Assembly: GCA_965370265.1 (NCBI GenBank)
Contig: CBDUSL010000004.1
Span: 1 to 34,750, forward strand
DNA length: 34,750 nucleotides
From: CBDUSL01 sp965370265
Lineage (GTDB): Bacteria; Patescibacteriota; Patescibacteriia; JAXHNJ01
Direction: 5' to 3'
Made by a program: the position numbers and the translations under genes. Shown one piece after another: positions 13,472-20,722 of the stretch. The notes beneath the pieces were generated by a model. The model had not been told where the DNA came from. It made no database searches and worked only from the letters and a program-made list of their open reading frames with translations. The number at the start of each line of letters is the position of its first letter. Position 1 is the stretch's first letter.

Positions 13472-14026
13472 ATGAATCAAAAAGAAAGAGATGAAATTTT
13501 AAAAAATATTTTTTATGAAAGAATTGTTATACCAGAATTTGATAAAATTAGTGTGTATGGTAGTAAAGTAATTAATATTCCCAGAAAGAAATTAGGTCTT
13601 ACTAAACAACAAGTTTTAGAAACAGAAGCTTCAATTGATAACGATAAAGGTTCTAAATTAGCGCAAGTAATTAAGAAATTAATTGATTTTAATGTGCCGC
13701 TGGAAAAAATTGAATGGTTTGTTATAAGAGGTGGATTAGATAGGAATGATGCCAAAGTCGCCGTCAAACTGCTTAAAGAAAATATTGATTGTAACCACAA
13801 AAAAGAAAATTTGGATAAAGCTGTAATTCCAGTTAAGCCTGCTCACGAACAGTCATTTATTGATAAGTGGGGAGGTTTATGGTTTTTTGGATTATTTTTT
13901 GGAATTCCATTAATGGTAATTTTATCACTCTTTGGTTTATATAATATTGCGGGCATTATTGCTGGATTGTTGATACTAATTTATGTATCCGGTTTTGTAA
14001 TTGGAATGTTGGTAGATAAAAATTAG
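13472..14026 (+). CDS. Hypothetical protein with C-terminal double membrane helix
   Basis: 184 aa, family not recognised. The soluble N-terminal part (about 1-130) is Lys/Glu/Ile-rich, and the region LDFNVPLEKIEWFVIRGGLDRNDAKVAVKLLKENI may be a small helical domain. Two hydrophobic helices follow (about 131-150 and 155-180), placing the soluble part on one face of the membrane. The start has a strong AGGAGG 9 nt upstream. It begins 24 nt after the NUMOD3 gene and is probably co-transcribed with it. Confidence 0.6.
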   Translation: MNQKERDEILKNIFYERIVIPEFDKISVYGSKVINIPRKKLGLTKQQVLETEASIDNDKGSKLAQVIKKLIDFNVPLEKIEWFVIRGGLDRNDAKVAVKLLKENIDCNHKKENLDKAVIPVKPAHEQSFIDKWGGLWFFGLFFGIPLMVILSLFGLYNIAGIIAGLLILIYVSGFVIGMLVDKN

Positions 14027-14039
14027 AAACATTTCTTTC

Positions 14040-14068
14040 TTGACTCCCACCAATTAAAGCGCTATGTT
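14040..14068 (+). promoter_or_regulatory. Promoter of the 45-aa basic peptide gene
   Basis: -35 TTGACT (14040-14045), 17 nt, -10 TATGTT (14063-14068). The block CTATGTTAGAG (14062-14072) also occurs at 12900-12910, 40 nt before the NUMOD3 gene. Confidence 0.6.
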
Positions 14069-14099
14069 AGAGAGGCTTTTTTATATTAAATAAAAAAAC

Positions 14100-14237
14100 A
14101 TGGGTACAAAAATTATAAAGAAATATATACCGCCAGGACCCACTGTTGTTTGGAAAAGAGATCCAAAAACTGGGAAAATTAAACCGACTATTGTTAAGAG
14201 AAAAGGCTACTATCGTTGGGTAAAGGTTAATAACTAG
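14100..14237 (+). CDS. 45-aa basic peptide, unassigned
   Basis: Short ORF MGTKIIKKYIPPGPTVVW... ending in YYRWVKVNN. Of 45 residues about 13 are Lys or Arg, with four prolines and no membrane helix or signal peptide. It has its own promoter with a start about 25 nt upstream, and the C39-like peptidase gene begins 30 nt after its stop. No family recognised. It could be a nucleic-acid-binding or secreted cationic peptide; both are inference. The end (VKVNN) resembles the end of the NUMOD3 protein (VKVNR), perhaps by chance. Confidence 0.55.
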   Translation: MGTKIIKKYIPPGPTVVWKRDPKTGKIKPTIVKRKGYYRWVKVNN

Positions 14238-14267
14238 CCCCAACCCCTCATCAGGGGGAGGAAAAGT

Positions 14268-14780
14268 ATGAAAAATTTACCGGTCCCAATCGTAAAACAG
14301 AAAAAAATGGCTTGCGGCCCGACTGCTTTGCACATGGTTTTGCTTTACTATAAACACGGAATTCCTTTAAAAGAAATTATTAAAAGTGTCGGCGGGATAA
14401 AGAGTTACGGAGTAAAGCTAATCAGATTAGCTAAATTTGCCCGGAAACTCGGCTATAAGGTGACTTGTTACTCCTATAATAATAAAACAGCTAAGGACCA
14501 AGCAGTGATTAAAAAGCCAAGCAAGGCGGATATAATCAGGTTTTTAAAAAGAAAAATTCCGGTTATTATTTGTGTTAAGGCTTTTATTCTTGATAATAAA
14601 ATAGAGCCAAGTCGAGGGGGGCATTTTATCATAATTACCGGCTATAAAAATAAAGTATTCAGTTATAACGATTCGCGGAATGCCCGAAGCCATAAGGTAA
14701 AAGAGGAAGACCTAATGTTTGCCTGGTTTAATAACATTATACATTCCAGCGGATATTTATTAGCCATTGAACCAAAATAA
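14268..14780 (+). CDS. C39-like papain-fold cysteine peptidase
   Basis: 170 aa, a single peptidase domain. Catalytic Cys16 lies in KMACGPTALHMVL, His119 in RGGHFIIITGY and the third residue Asn134/Asp135 in FSYNDSR, as in peptidase C39 and C39_2 families. No transporter domain, signal peptide or membrane helix is attached, so this is a stand-alone, probably cytosolic peptidase or amidase. The Shine-Dalgarno GGAGGA lies 7 nt upstream. It is the last gene of an accessory group with small proteins of unknown function and ends at a strong terminator. Confidence 0.82.
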   Translation: MKNLPVPIVKQKKMACGPTALHMVLLYYKHGIPLKEIIKSVGGIKSYGVKLIRLAKFARKLGYKVTCYSYNNKTAKDQAVIKKPSKADIIRFLKRKIPVIICVKAFILDNKIEPSRGGHFIIITGYKNKVFSYNDSRNARSHKVKEEDLMFAWFNNIIHSSGYLLAIEPK

Positions 14781-14813
14781 TAATCCCATCCCAAAATCAC
14801 TTTAATTTTTTAT

Positions 14814-14847
14814 AAAAAACACCATCAAATAAATGATAGTGTTTTTT
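14814..14847. terminator. Bidirectional terminator between the C39 gene and tRNA-Lys
   Basis: AAAAAACACCATC pairs with GATAGTGTTTTTT (one mismatch) around AAATAAAT. T runs on both strands serve the + strand peptidase gene and the minus-strand tRNA genes. Confidence 0.8.
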
Positions 14848-14922
14848 GGTAGGCCGCACAGGACTCGAACCTGTAACACCCTGCTTAAGAGGCAGGTGCT
14901 CTACCGATTGAGCTAGCGACCC
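14847..14922 (-). tRNA. tRNA-Lys(CTT)
   Basis: 76 nt with encoded CCA. Acceptor arm GGGTCGC with GCGGCCT, D arm GCTC/GAGC, anticodon stem CCTGC/GCAGG, loop CTCTTAA giving CTT (codon AAG), T arm ACAGG-TTCGAGT-CCTGT. Confidence 0.95.
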
Positions 14923-14942
14923 GCATAACGTATTTTTTAATT

Positions 14943-14974
14943 GGCGCTCGCGCGCCGAAGCTTTAGCAAAGGCG
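14943..14974. repeat. GC-rich palindrome abutting tRNA-Arg
   Basis: GGCGC-TCGC-GCGCC followed without a gap by CGCC-GAAGCTTTAGCAAA-GGCG. It ends one base before the CCA end of tRNA-Arg(TCG), so it is the first DNA transcribed past that tRNA. Related to the remnant at 12131. Confidence 0.55.
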
Positions 14975-15049
14975 TGGTGCGCCCAGAAGGAGTCGAACCT
15001 TCATCACTGGTTCCGAAGACCAGGACTTTATCCATTAAGCTATAGGCGC
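14975..15049 (-). tRNA. tRNA-Arg(TCG)
   Basis: 75 nt with encoded CCA. Acceptor GCGCCTA with TGGGCGC, anticodon stem CTGGT/ACCAG, loop CTTCGGA giving TCG (codon CGA), T arm GAAGG-TTCGACT-CCTTC. It lies 52 bp upstream of tRNA-Lys in transcription order. Confidence 0.93.
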
Positions 15050-15107
15050 GTATAATCGTTGATATTCTATCTTTAATATTGAAAATTGTAATGATTAAAT
15101 GTAATTA

Positions 15108-15168
15108 AGTCCCGTTCGTCCCGCTTTGCGGGACAACGAGGATCCACGACCCCCTTAGGGTCGGGACT
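15108..15168 (+). repeat. Palindromic element, copy 2 (inverted relative to copy 1)
   Basis: Ends AGTCCCG and CGGGACT. It contains a hairpin CGTT-GTCCCGC-AAA-GCGGGAC-G-AACG, the core ACGAGGATCCAC (reverse complement of the core at 1459) and a hairpin GACCC/GGGTC. Stem sequences differ from copy 1 but remain paired. The next 9 bases repeat the first bases of tRNA-Arg(TCG): CTATAGGCGC occurs at 15040-15049 and 15167-15176. Confidence 0.7.
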
Positions 15169-15236
15169 ATAGGCGCATGGTTTAAAAAACACGTGATGAA
15201 ATATTATCACGGTTTTTTTAAAAAATCAAGATGTGA

Positions 15237-16193
15237 CTAAATTGGCTTAATATACTTTCTCCCCAGTTCTTCATGCATACTTTTCTCTTCCGTTTTTTCC
15301 GCTTCTTTAATCGCCGAAGCAATCTGGCGGGAGATTATGTTAAGCAGTATCTGGTTGTTAAAGTTGAAGTGCCCCCCTCTTTTATCGGTCAGGACAATAG
15401 CCCCCAAAATATTTTTACCGGTCTGGATTTTGACCCCGATAGCAGTTTCGGTGAGATAAGGAAGATTATATTTTTTATCTGCTTTGTAGTCTTCCGGATT
15501 TATAAAAAAGTCCTGCCCAGTCTGGTGGATTTTTCCCAAGAAAGGATCAGAATTTAAATTAATATCCAGATTTTTAATTTTCTGATTGTTAGAATAACCA
15601 ATTGCCTCCTGAATTACTATTTTATTTTGAAGGGGTTTATATAAGGCAAAAATAGCTTTATTGGCCCGGATAACGGTAAGAATGGTTTCCAGCATTAAGT
15701 TTAAAATATTATAAATATTAGCGTAGGTGGAAGCGATTTTGCCGGTTGAATAAACAGTGACTAATTTATTATTAGCATGATGAAGGCGCTCGGTGATGTT
15801 TTTGATAATATTGCCGTAGATCTGATTAATTATATTCTGATTTTTTTTGCCAAGGTTTAAAAAGTCTTTTCCATTAATTTTTAATATTCGGCCCTCTTCC
15901 ACCATCTCTCCATAATGGGTGTGTTTTAGTTTTGGGTCAACTAAGGAACTTTCTACGGCAAAATTACCCGAATCCATATAGGCGATAGTTTCTTCTTCTT
16001 CTTTGATCTTTCTGGAAATTCTTAATTTTCCCTTTAAAACAATAACGAAATCTTTGCGGGAATCTCCTGATTTAAAAATCTTTTGGCCTTTTTTTGTTTC
16101 TTCAACCTGGCAGATTTTTGCCACTTCCTCAAGCTCCTCCTCTTTTAAACCCCTAAAAACGGAGATATTTTTAATGTCTTTTGTTTCAAGCAT
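15237..16193 (-). CDS. Cyclic-nucleotide-binding plus GAF domain sensor protein
   Basis: 318 aa, no membrane helix. Residues about 8-120 form a Crp-like cNMP-binding beta barrel (VFRGLKEEELEEVAKICQ, GQKIFKSGDSRKDFVIVLKGKLRI). The phosphate-cassette Arg is not obvious, so ligand binding is uncertain. A linking helix follows (about 125-165), then a GAF domain (about 165-300) with ETAIGVKIQTGKNILGAIVLTDK. No DNA-binding or enzyme domain is present, so it is probably a signal-input partner. It starts 7 nt after the pilT stop, hence one operon, and may tie a small signal to pilus retraction (inference). Confidence 0.75.
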   Translation of the reverse strand: MLETKDIKNISVFRGLKEEELEEVAKICQVEETKKGQKIFKSGDSRKDFVIVLKGKLRISRKIKEEEETIAYMDSGNFAVESSLVDPKLKHTHYGEMVEEGRILKINGKDFLNLGKKNQNIINQIYGNIIKNITERLHHANNKLVTVYSTGKIASTYANIYNILNLMLETILTVIRANKAIFALYKPLQNKIVIQEAIGYSNNQKIKNLDINLNSDPFLGKIHQTGQDFFINPEDYKADKKYNLPYLTETAIGVKIQTGKNILGAIVLTDKRGGHFNFNNQILLNIISRQIASAIKEAEKTEEKSMHEELGRKYIKPI

Positions 16194-16200
16194 AATTTTA

Positions 16201-17244
16201 TTATTTTAACATCTCCGGGTTAACCATATGAGTAAGAGCGATGGTTTCAGAAATTTCACCCTTTTCGAAAAGCTCTTTAATATTTTGATCCATAGTAATC
16301 ATTCCTTCTTCAGCGGAAGTCTGAATAGCGGTTTTAATCTGGGCAATTTTGTTTTCTCGGATCAGGTTTGAAATAGCCGGAGAGTTGATAAGTATTTCCC
16401 GAGCGGCTATCCGGCCCCCGTCTTTTTTCGGCAGAAGATACTGGGAAACTATACCTTTTAAGAAAAGAGAAATTTGGAGGCGAACCTGGGGCTGTTGGTA
16501 AGGAGGAAAGACATCAATTATACGGTCAATGGTTTGGGCCGCGTTTAAAGTATGAAGGGTAGCCAGAACAAGGTGGCCGGTTTCGGCCAGAGTAATAGTA
16601 GAGGCAATTGTTTCCAGGTCTCTCATCTCGCCAACCATAATAACATTAGGATCTTGGCGGAGAACATGTTTCAGGCCTTCGGCAAAACTAAGCATGTCAG
16701 AACCAAGCTGTCGCTGCCTGACAATACTTTTCTTGGGAGTGAATAAAAACTCAATCGGATCTTCCAGGGTAATAATATGGGAAGTTCTTTCGTTATTAAT
16801 CATATCAACCATGGCTGCTAAACTGGTTGATTTTCCGCAGCCGGTGGGGCCGGTTATAAGAATCAGGCCTTGTTTGAGTCTAAGCATATCATAAACGATT
16901 TTGGGCATACCCAGGCCTTCCATAGTGGGAATGTCGGTAGAAATAACACGAGCGACCATTCCGACATTATCTTTTTCCCAGTGGATATTAACCCGAAAGC
17001 GGGAGAGGTTTTTTATCTCATAAGAAAAATCAAGCTCTCTTTTTTCGATTACTTCCGATTTTTGCTTCTCGGATAATATGCTAAAACAGAGGACTTCAGT
17101 GTCTTTTGGGGTAAGAAGAGGATATTCTTTTAATTTCTTCAATTCCCCGTCTATTCTTAAAATTGGGGACTGGCCGGCAATAATATGCAGATCCGAAGCT
17201 TTTTTCTTAACGGCCTCTTTGAATAAATTATCGATTTTTAACAT
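16201..17244 (-). CDS. pilT: Type IV pilus retraction ATPase PilT
   Basis: 347 aa, the usual PilT length. N-terminal PAS-like domain (LFKEAVKKKASDLHI). Walker A is GPTGCGKST (132-140), the Asp box LEDPIEFLF, Walker B MVGEMRDLETI (GEMRD at 205-209), the His box HLVLATLHTLNAAQ and the C-terminal TMDQNIKELFEKGEIS. The AIRNLIRE retraction motif reads AISNLIRENK. Hexameric ATPase at the pilus base that depolymerises pili. The start has AGGAG 8 nt upstream. Leader and promoter are described separately. No pilin genes are in the window. Confidence 0.95.
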   Translation of the reverse strand: MLKIDNLFKEAVKKKASDLHIIAGQSPILRIDGELKKLKEYPLLTPKDTEVLCFSILSEKQKSEVIEKRELDFSYEIKNLSRFRVNIHWEKDNVGMVARVISTDIPTMEGLGMPKIVYDMLRLKQGLILITGPTGCGKSTSLAAMVDMINNERTSHIITLEDPIEFLFTPKKSIVRQRQLGSDMLSFAEGLKHVLRQDPNVIMVGEMRDLETIASTITLAETGHLVLATLHTLNAAQTIDRIIDVFPPYQQPQVRLQISLFLKGIVSQYLLPKKDGGRIAAREILINSPAISNLIRENKIAQIKTAIQTSAEEGMITMDQNIKELFEKGEISETIALTHMVNPEMLK

Positions 17245-17254
17245 TTGTTTCTCC

Positions 17255-17288
17255 TAAAAAACGCCTTGTTGTAATAAAACAGAGCGTT
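17255..17288 (-). terminator. Terminator-like hairpin in the pilT leader (possible attenuator)
   Basis: On the minus strand AACGCTCTGTT (17288-17278) pairs with AACAAGGCGTT (17270-17260), one mismatch and one G-U, followed by TTTTTT and immediately by the AGGAG of pilT. It lies about 40 nt into the predicted pilT mRNA. Confidence 0.6.
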
Positions 17289-17334
17289 ATAATTATCGTT
17301 TATTTTGGTTTTTTAAATATACGGCCATAGTCTA

Positions 17335-17364
17335 ATTTTAGCAGTTTAAAGGACACTGTGTCAA
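17335..17364 (-). promoter_or_regulatory. Promoter of the pilT operon
   Basis: Minus strand: -35 TTGACA (17364-17359), 18 nt, -10 TAAAAT (17340-17335). Start near 17328, leader about 84 nt. The palindrome GACACTGTGTC (17352-17362) overlaps the -35 box and could be an operator. Confidence 0.6.
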
Positions 17365-17378
17365 ACCTTAAATAAAAC

Positions 17379-17419
17379 AAAAGAAAACAACTCTCTAATT
17401 AAGAGAGCCGTTTTCTTTT
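17379..17419 (-). terminator. Terminator after the acidic mini-gene
   Basis: Two-part stem: AAAAGAAAAC (17379-17388) with GTTTTCTTTT (17410-17419) and CTCTCT with AGAGAG inside, loop AATTA. The T-rich arm is on both strands. Confidence 0.75.
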
Positions 17420-17435
17420 ATACTAGGTAAAGTAT

Positions 17436-17534
17436 TTACTCAGCAGGAGTTTCTTCTTTTGTTTCTTCTGCAGGAGTTTCTTCTTTTGTTTCTTCAGTAG
17501 CTTCACCTTCTGTTGTTTCGTTTTCTTCTTCCAT
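17436..17534 (-). CDS. 32-aa acidic repeat peptide
   Basis: MEEENETTEGEATEETKEE followed by TPAEETKEETPAE. Only Glu, Thr, Lys, Ala, Pro, Asn, Gly and Met occur, and the block EETKEETPA is repeated. Strongly acidic and surely disordered. The gene is complete: promoter TTGACA-17-TAATAT (17660-17632), GGGAGGTG Shine-Dalgarno 5 nt before ATG and a terminator after the stop. No family recognised. Glu/Thr/Pro/Ala-rich tails occur in ribosome-associated and surface proteins, but here the tail stands alone. Confidence 0.7.
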   Translation of the reverse strand: MEEENETTEGEATEETKEETPAEETKEETPAE

Positions 17535-17590
17535 GATAACACCTCCCTTCTTTTTTTGGAGTTAATCATTAAGTAAGACATTCAATAAAA

Positions 17591-17610
17591 TCACTGAAAA
17601 AATTCAGTGA
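17591..17610 (-). promoter_or_regulatory. Hairpin in the leader of the acidic mini-gene
   Basis: TCACTGAA (17591-17598) pairs with TTCAGTGA (17603-17610) around AAAA; on the minus strand TTTTATT follows. It sits between promoter and Shine-Dalgarno and could pause or attenuate transcription. Confidence 0.4.
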
Positions 17611-17631
17611 GTTTATTCAAAATGTAAGTAT

Positions 17632-17660
17632 ATATTAACACTATTAAAAAATACTGTCAA
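17632..17660 (-). promoter_or_regulatory. Promoter of the acidic mini-gene
   Basis: Minus strand: -35 TTGACA (17660-17655), 17 nt, -10 TAATAT (17637-17632). Leader about 90 nt. Confidence 0.7.
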
Positions 17661-17679
17661 TAAAAAATTGTGGAAAAAA

Positions 17680-19386
17680 TTAAAATATTTCTTCTTTTTT
17701 TTCGCGGATAAAATTCATCCATTCATCCATAACATCCACAAAAGTTTTGAAAGGAGCTTCAATAATAAAGTCAAGAATAAAAGTAAAAACATTTATCTTT
17801 GGGGCGTTAAGTGAAAGCCATCTTCCCATTCTTAAAATTGGAATAGAAAAGAAATCAACCAGTAAACCGGCAAAATTTTTCTTCTTATCAACAATAATAA
17901 GTTCGCGCATTGTTTCCCGATTTTTAATCCCAAAGAAACTGACCAGGCAAAGAAAAAGCAAGAAAAGAAAAATACTGACTATATTAAAATCAAGAAGTCT
18001 TAAAACAAAAATTATAACGCCGAATGAAATGGAAAAAACAAGCAAGTAAAGGATATTAAAAACCAAGTTAAGGGCCGCCCGACGCTTAATTGGCTTTTTG
18101 AAATTAGTAAAGGCAAATTCTTCTTCTCCTTCATAAACTAGGCCACGAATAGTTTTGATTACTTTTTCGGTATTTTTCTTAGCGGGGATAGTTATGTTAG
18201 CGGCAATGAGAATTAAGAGAAGAGGATGGAAAATTACATTAGTTAAAAGAGCAAGATAATGAACCGTATTGTAAGCCAGTATATCAAAGGGAAGTTCAAG
18301 GATAAAAGCCAGAACAGTTTTAGTGAGAATAATATATACGACTGACCGGATGGTGCTTCTTTTTAATTTATCTCTGGCTTTTTTGTATCTTTGCCTGCAG
18401 GCTTGGATTATTTTTTCTTCCAGTTTTTTAGGGTTAGAGAGAATCTCTTCGGCCTGGCCTGGGTTTTCTTTAATAATATCTTTCAGGATGGTGAGAATGA
18501 TGATGTATTTTTTTACCTGCCGGAAAATTGGCCCCCCGATGGGATTTTCTATTTGCCCTTCAATCGATTTTTTAAGGGGTATAATGTGGCCGGCTATCTC
18601 GGATATCAAATTTTCATCTGCTTTTTCCCAGTCAGGATAATAAAGATTAAGCAGACTGTAACGAATAATACTATTGTCGGATTTTACCAGGGCTCTTTGA
18701 ATAGCGATATAAAGCTGGGTATTTTTTTCTTGCTCATTAACGTCTTCTTCGTCCACGGTTACTTTGCTATAAAGAACGGAATAAGCATATTCTAGCAGAG
18801 CCTGTTTTTGGTGGTATGGAAAAAACTGGTGTTCTATTTCTACGGCCGCCATATTAAGAATCCATTCATTGAGCCGAGCTCTTTGCTGGCCTTGAAGCTG
18901 AAAAGAGCTTTTTCTCATTAAGTCAATGTATTTTATAAAAACCATTTTGATCTTTTCAACCACGCTTTCCGGTACAGTATGATTTTTTAAATAACCGGCC
19001 CTGACAAGTTCAATGACTAAAGTCCGAACATCAAAAGTTTCTATTTTACCCTGGCTGAGTCTTCTTATTAAAATTCTCTCAATCGCGTTTTTACGAAGAA
19101 GATGTTCGTCTTTATAATCAATAGCTACTCGGATTTTTTCGTATAAAAAAGCCATCTTGGAAATGGTTGATGAAACATGAATTTTTTGCCTGGTCTGATC
19201 TTTCCAATCTAAGTCAGTATTTTTTTGAAAATCAGCCACTAATTTCCTGACATTGTGTTTAATTTTTTTACGATTAATTTGGTTATTTCCAAAACCGACC
19301 TGTTTTTGCAGGCCTTGGGCAAATTGGTTGAAACTGTCGTTGTTTGAGTCCATATTAATAAAAAAGAGGGATATACCCTGATTCAT
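17680..19386 (-). CDS. Large membrane protein, unassigned
   Basis: 568 aa, family not recognised. The N-terminal two thirds (about 1-360) is soluble, helical and basic, with helices such as NAIERILIRRLSQGKIETFDVRTLVIELV. Hydrophobic helices follow at about 365-385, 392-412, 455-478 and 480-500, then an amphipathic C-terminal region (FSIPILRMGRWLSLN; FILDFIIEAPFKTFVDVMDEW). The first residues MNQGISLFFIN may not be used: a second in-frame ATG gives MDSNNDSFNQF. Neither start has a Shine-Dalgarno. The C-terminal plan resembles CPR membrane proteins with soluble helical heads; function unknown. Confidence 0.75.
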   Translation of the reverse strand: MNQGISLFFINMDSNNDSFNQFAQGLQKQVGFGNNQINRKKIKHNVRKLVADFQKNTDLDWKDQTRQKIHVSSTISKMAFLYEKIRVAIDYKDEHLLRKNAIERILIRRLSQGKIETFDVRTLVIELVRAGYLKNHTVPESVVEKIKMVFIKYIDLMRKSSFQLQGQQRARLNEWILNMAAVEIEHQFFPYHQKQALLEYAYSVLYSKVTVDEEDVNEQEKNTQLYIAIQRALVKSDNSIIRYSLLNLYYPDWEKADENLISEIAGHIIPLKKSIEGQIENPIGGPIFRQVKKYIIILTILKDIIKENPGQAEEILSNPKKLEEKIIQACRQRYKKARDKLKRSTIRSVVYIILTKTVLAFILELPFDILAYNTVHYLALLTNVIFHPLLLILIAANITIPAKKNTEKVIKTIRGLVYEGEEEFAFTNFKKPIKRRAALNLVFNILYLLVFSISFGVIIFVLRLLDFNIVSIFLFLLFLCLVSFFGIKNRETMRELIIVDKKKNFAGLLVDFFSIPILRMGRWLSLNAPKINVFTFILDFIIEAPFKTFVDVMDEWMNFIREKKEEIF

Positions 19387-19409
19387 AATTTAATCATAAT
19401 TTATTATTT

Positions 19410-19438
19410 TTGGCAACAGGGGAATTTACCTATATAAT
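19410..19438 (+). promoter_or_regulatory. Promoter giving a leaderless PMT mRNA
   Basis: -35 TTGGCA (19410-19415), 17 nt, -10 TATAAT (19433-19438). Only 6 nt separate the -10 box from ATG at 19445, so the transcript should start at or next to the start codon. Confidence 0.8.
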
Positions 19439-19444
19439 AAGGTT

Positions 19445-20722
19445 ATGAATATAAGAAAACACAAACGGGAAATCATTTTTCTTGCCTTAATTACTTTTTT
19501 CAGCTTTTGGATTCGTTTTGATAATCTGGGATTTCCTGACCAAATCGTTTCCGATGAAAATTATTTTGTTAATTTTGGAAGAAGTTATGTTGAAGGGGAA
19601 TTTTATCATGATGTTCATCCTCCTTTGGGCAAATTTTTTATTGGGTTGGGAATAAAGATTTTTGGTGATAATCCCTTCGGCTGGCGTTTTTTTGCCTGTT
19701 TTTTTGGCTCGCTTCTGGTGCCTTTAGGTTATTTCTTGGCGAGGGCGATTTTTTCAAAAAAATTTATAGCCGCTGTTTTCTCGTTTTTTATTTTGTTTGA
19801 CGGAATGTTTTTTGTCCAGTCAAGAATGGCCAGACTTGATACCACCTATTTATTTTTTATTTTTTTGGCTTATCTCTTATTTTTTTACTATCTTAAGAGT
19901 AAATCAGATAAAAAGCTACATCTTCTGTTATCGTTTTCTGGTATTTTTTTCGGACTTAGTTTTTCCGTGAAATGGGTGGCTCTGGCGGCTGGCGTACCGA
20001 TTTTTTTAATTTGGTTTTTTCAAACCCCCTGGTTTAAGAAGTTTAAAATAAGTAAGTACTTAAGGCTCCCGTTTAAAAAAGTTAATTATATCTCGCTTTG
20101 GTGGTTTATTTTGTATTTTATTATCATCCCCCTGGGGCTATATTTGTTTATTTGGCAGATTCATTACGGCTTAACCAATACCCAGCCGATTACTTTTTAT
20201 GAAAATTATAAAATATTTACTTACCATCGTGGCATAGAAGAAGTGCATCGATTAGATGCCTCTCCCTGGAGTTGGCCCCTATTAATCCAGCCCTTCAGTT
20301 ATTTTTTTGAGAAAACGGCCTTAAGTATCAAATATCTTACCGACTTGGGGAATCCTTTAATTTGGTGGCCAGCTGTTATTTCATTATTTTATGTTCTTTG
20401 GAAAGAACGGCTAAGGAATGCAAAAATAAATTTAATACTGATATTTTTCACCTCTCATTTTCTCCCCTTTATGCTAATAAGCCGTTCTCTTTTTCTTTAT
20501 CACTTTTTGGCGGCCGCTCCGTTTCTTTGGCTGATTCTTATTTATTTACTGAATAAATTATGGGAGAAAAATAAAAAGAGCCGAATTTTAGTCCTCTCAT
20601 ATTTATTTCTGGTTTTTCTTAGCTTTGTTTTCTTTTTTCCGATTCTTACCGGGCAAGAAATCAGCTTTTATTCTCTTAAGCTTCGCTGGTGGATTATTTC
20701 CTGGTTCCCTCTAATGGCTTGA
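19445..20722 (+). CDS. Dolichyl-phosphate-mannose-protein mannosyltransferase family (GT39) protein
   Basis: 425-aa polytopic membrane protein with about 9-10 helices. The first outer loop carries the acidic catalytic motif VSDENYFVNFGRSYVEGEF and HDVHPPLGKFFIGLG (residues about 36-70), the hallmark of PMT/GT39 enzymes that move mannose from a polyprenyl phosphate to Ser or Thr of exported proteins. A second motif, RMARLDTTY, follows the PMT layout. It is much shorter than eukaryotic PMTs and lacks the MIR domain, as usual for bacteria. It starts leaderless and its 3' end overlaps the convergent yibE/F gene by 29 bp. Confidence 0.88.
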   Translation: MNIRKHKREIIFLALITFFSFWIRFDNLGFPDQIVSDENYFVNFGRSYVEGEFYHDVHPPLGKFFIGLGIKIFGDNPFGWRFFACFFGSLLVPLGYFLARAIFSKKFIAAVFSFFILFDGMFFVQSRMARLDTTYLFFIFLAYLLFFYYLKSKSDKKLHLLLSFSGIFFGLSFSVKWVALAAGVPIFLIWFFQTPWFKKFKISKYLRLPFKKVNYISLWWFILYFIIIPLGLYLFIWQIHYGLTNTQPITFYENYKIFTYHRGIEEVHRLDASPWSWPLLIQPFSYFFEKTALSIKYLTDLGNPLIWWPAVISLFYVLWKERLRNAKINLILIFFTSHFLPFMLISRSLFLYHFLAAAPFLWLILIYLLNKLWEKNKKSRILVLSYLFLVFLSFVFFFPILTGQEISFYSLKLRWWIISWFPLMA

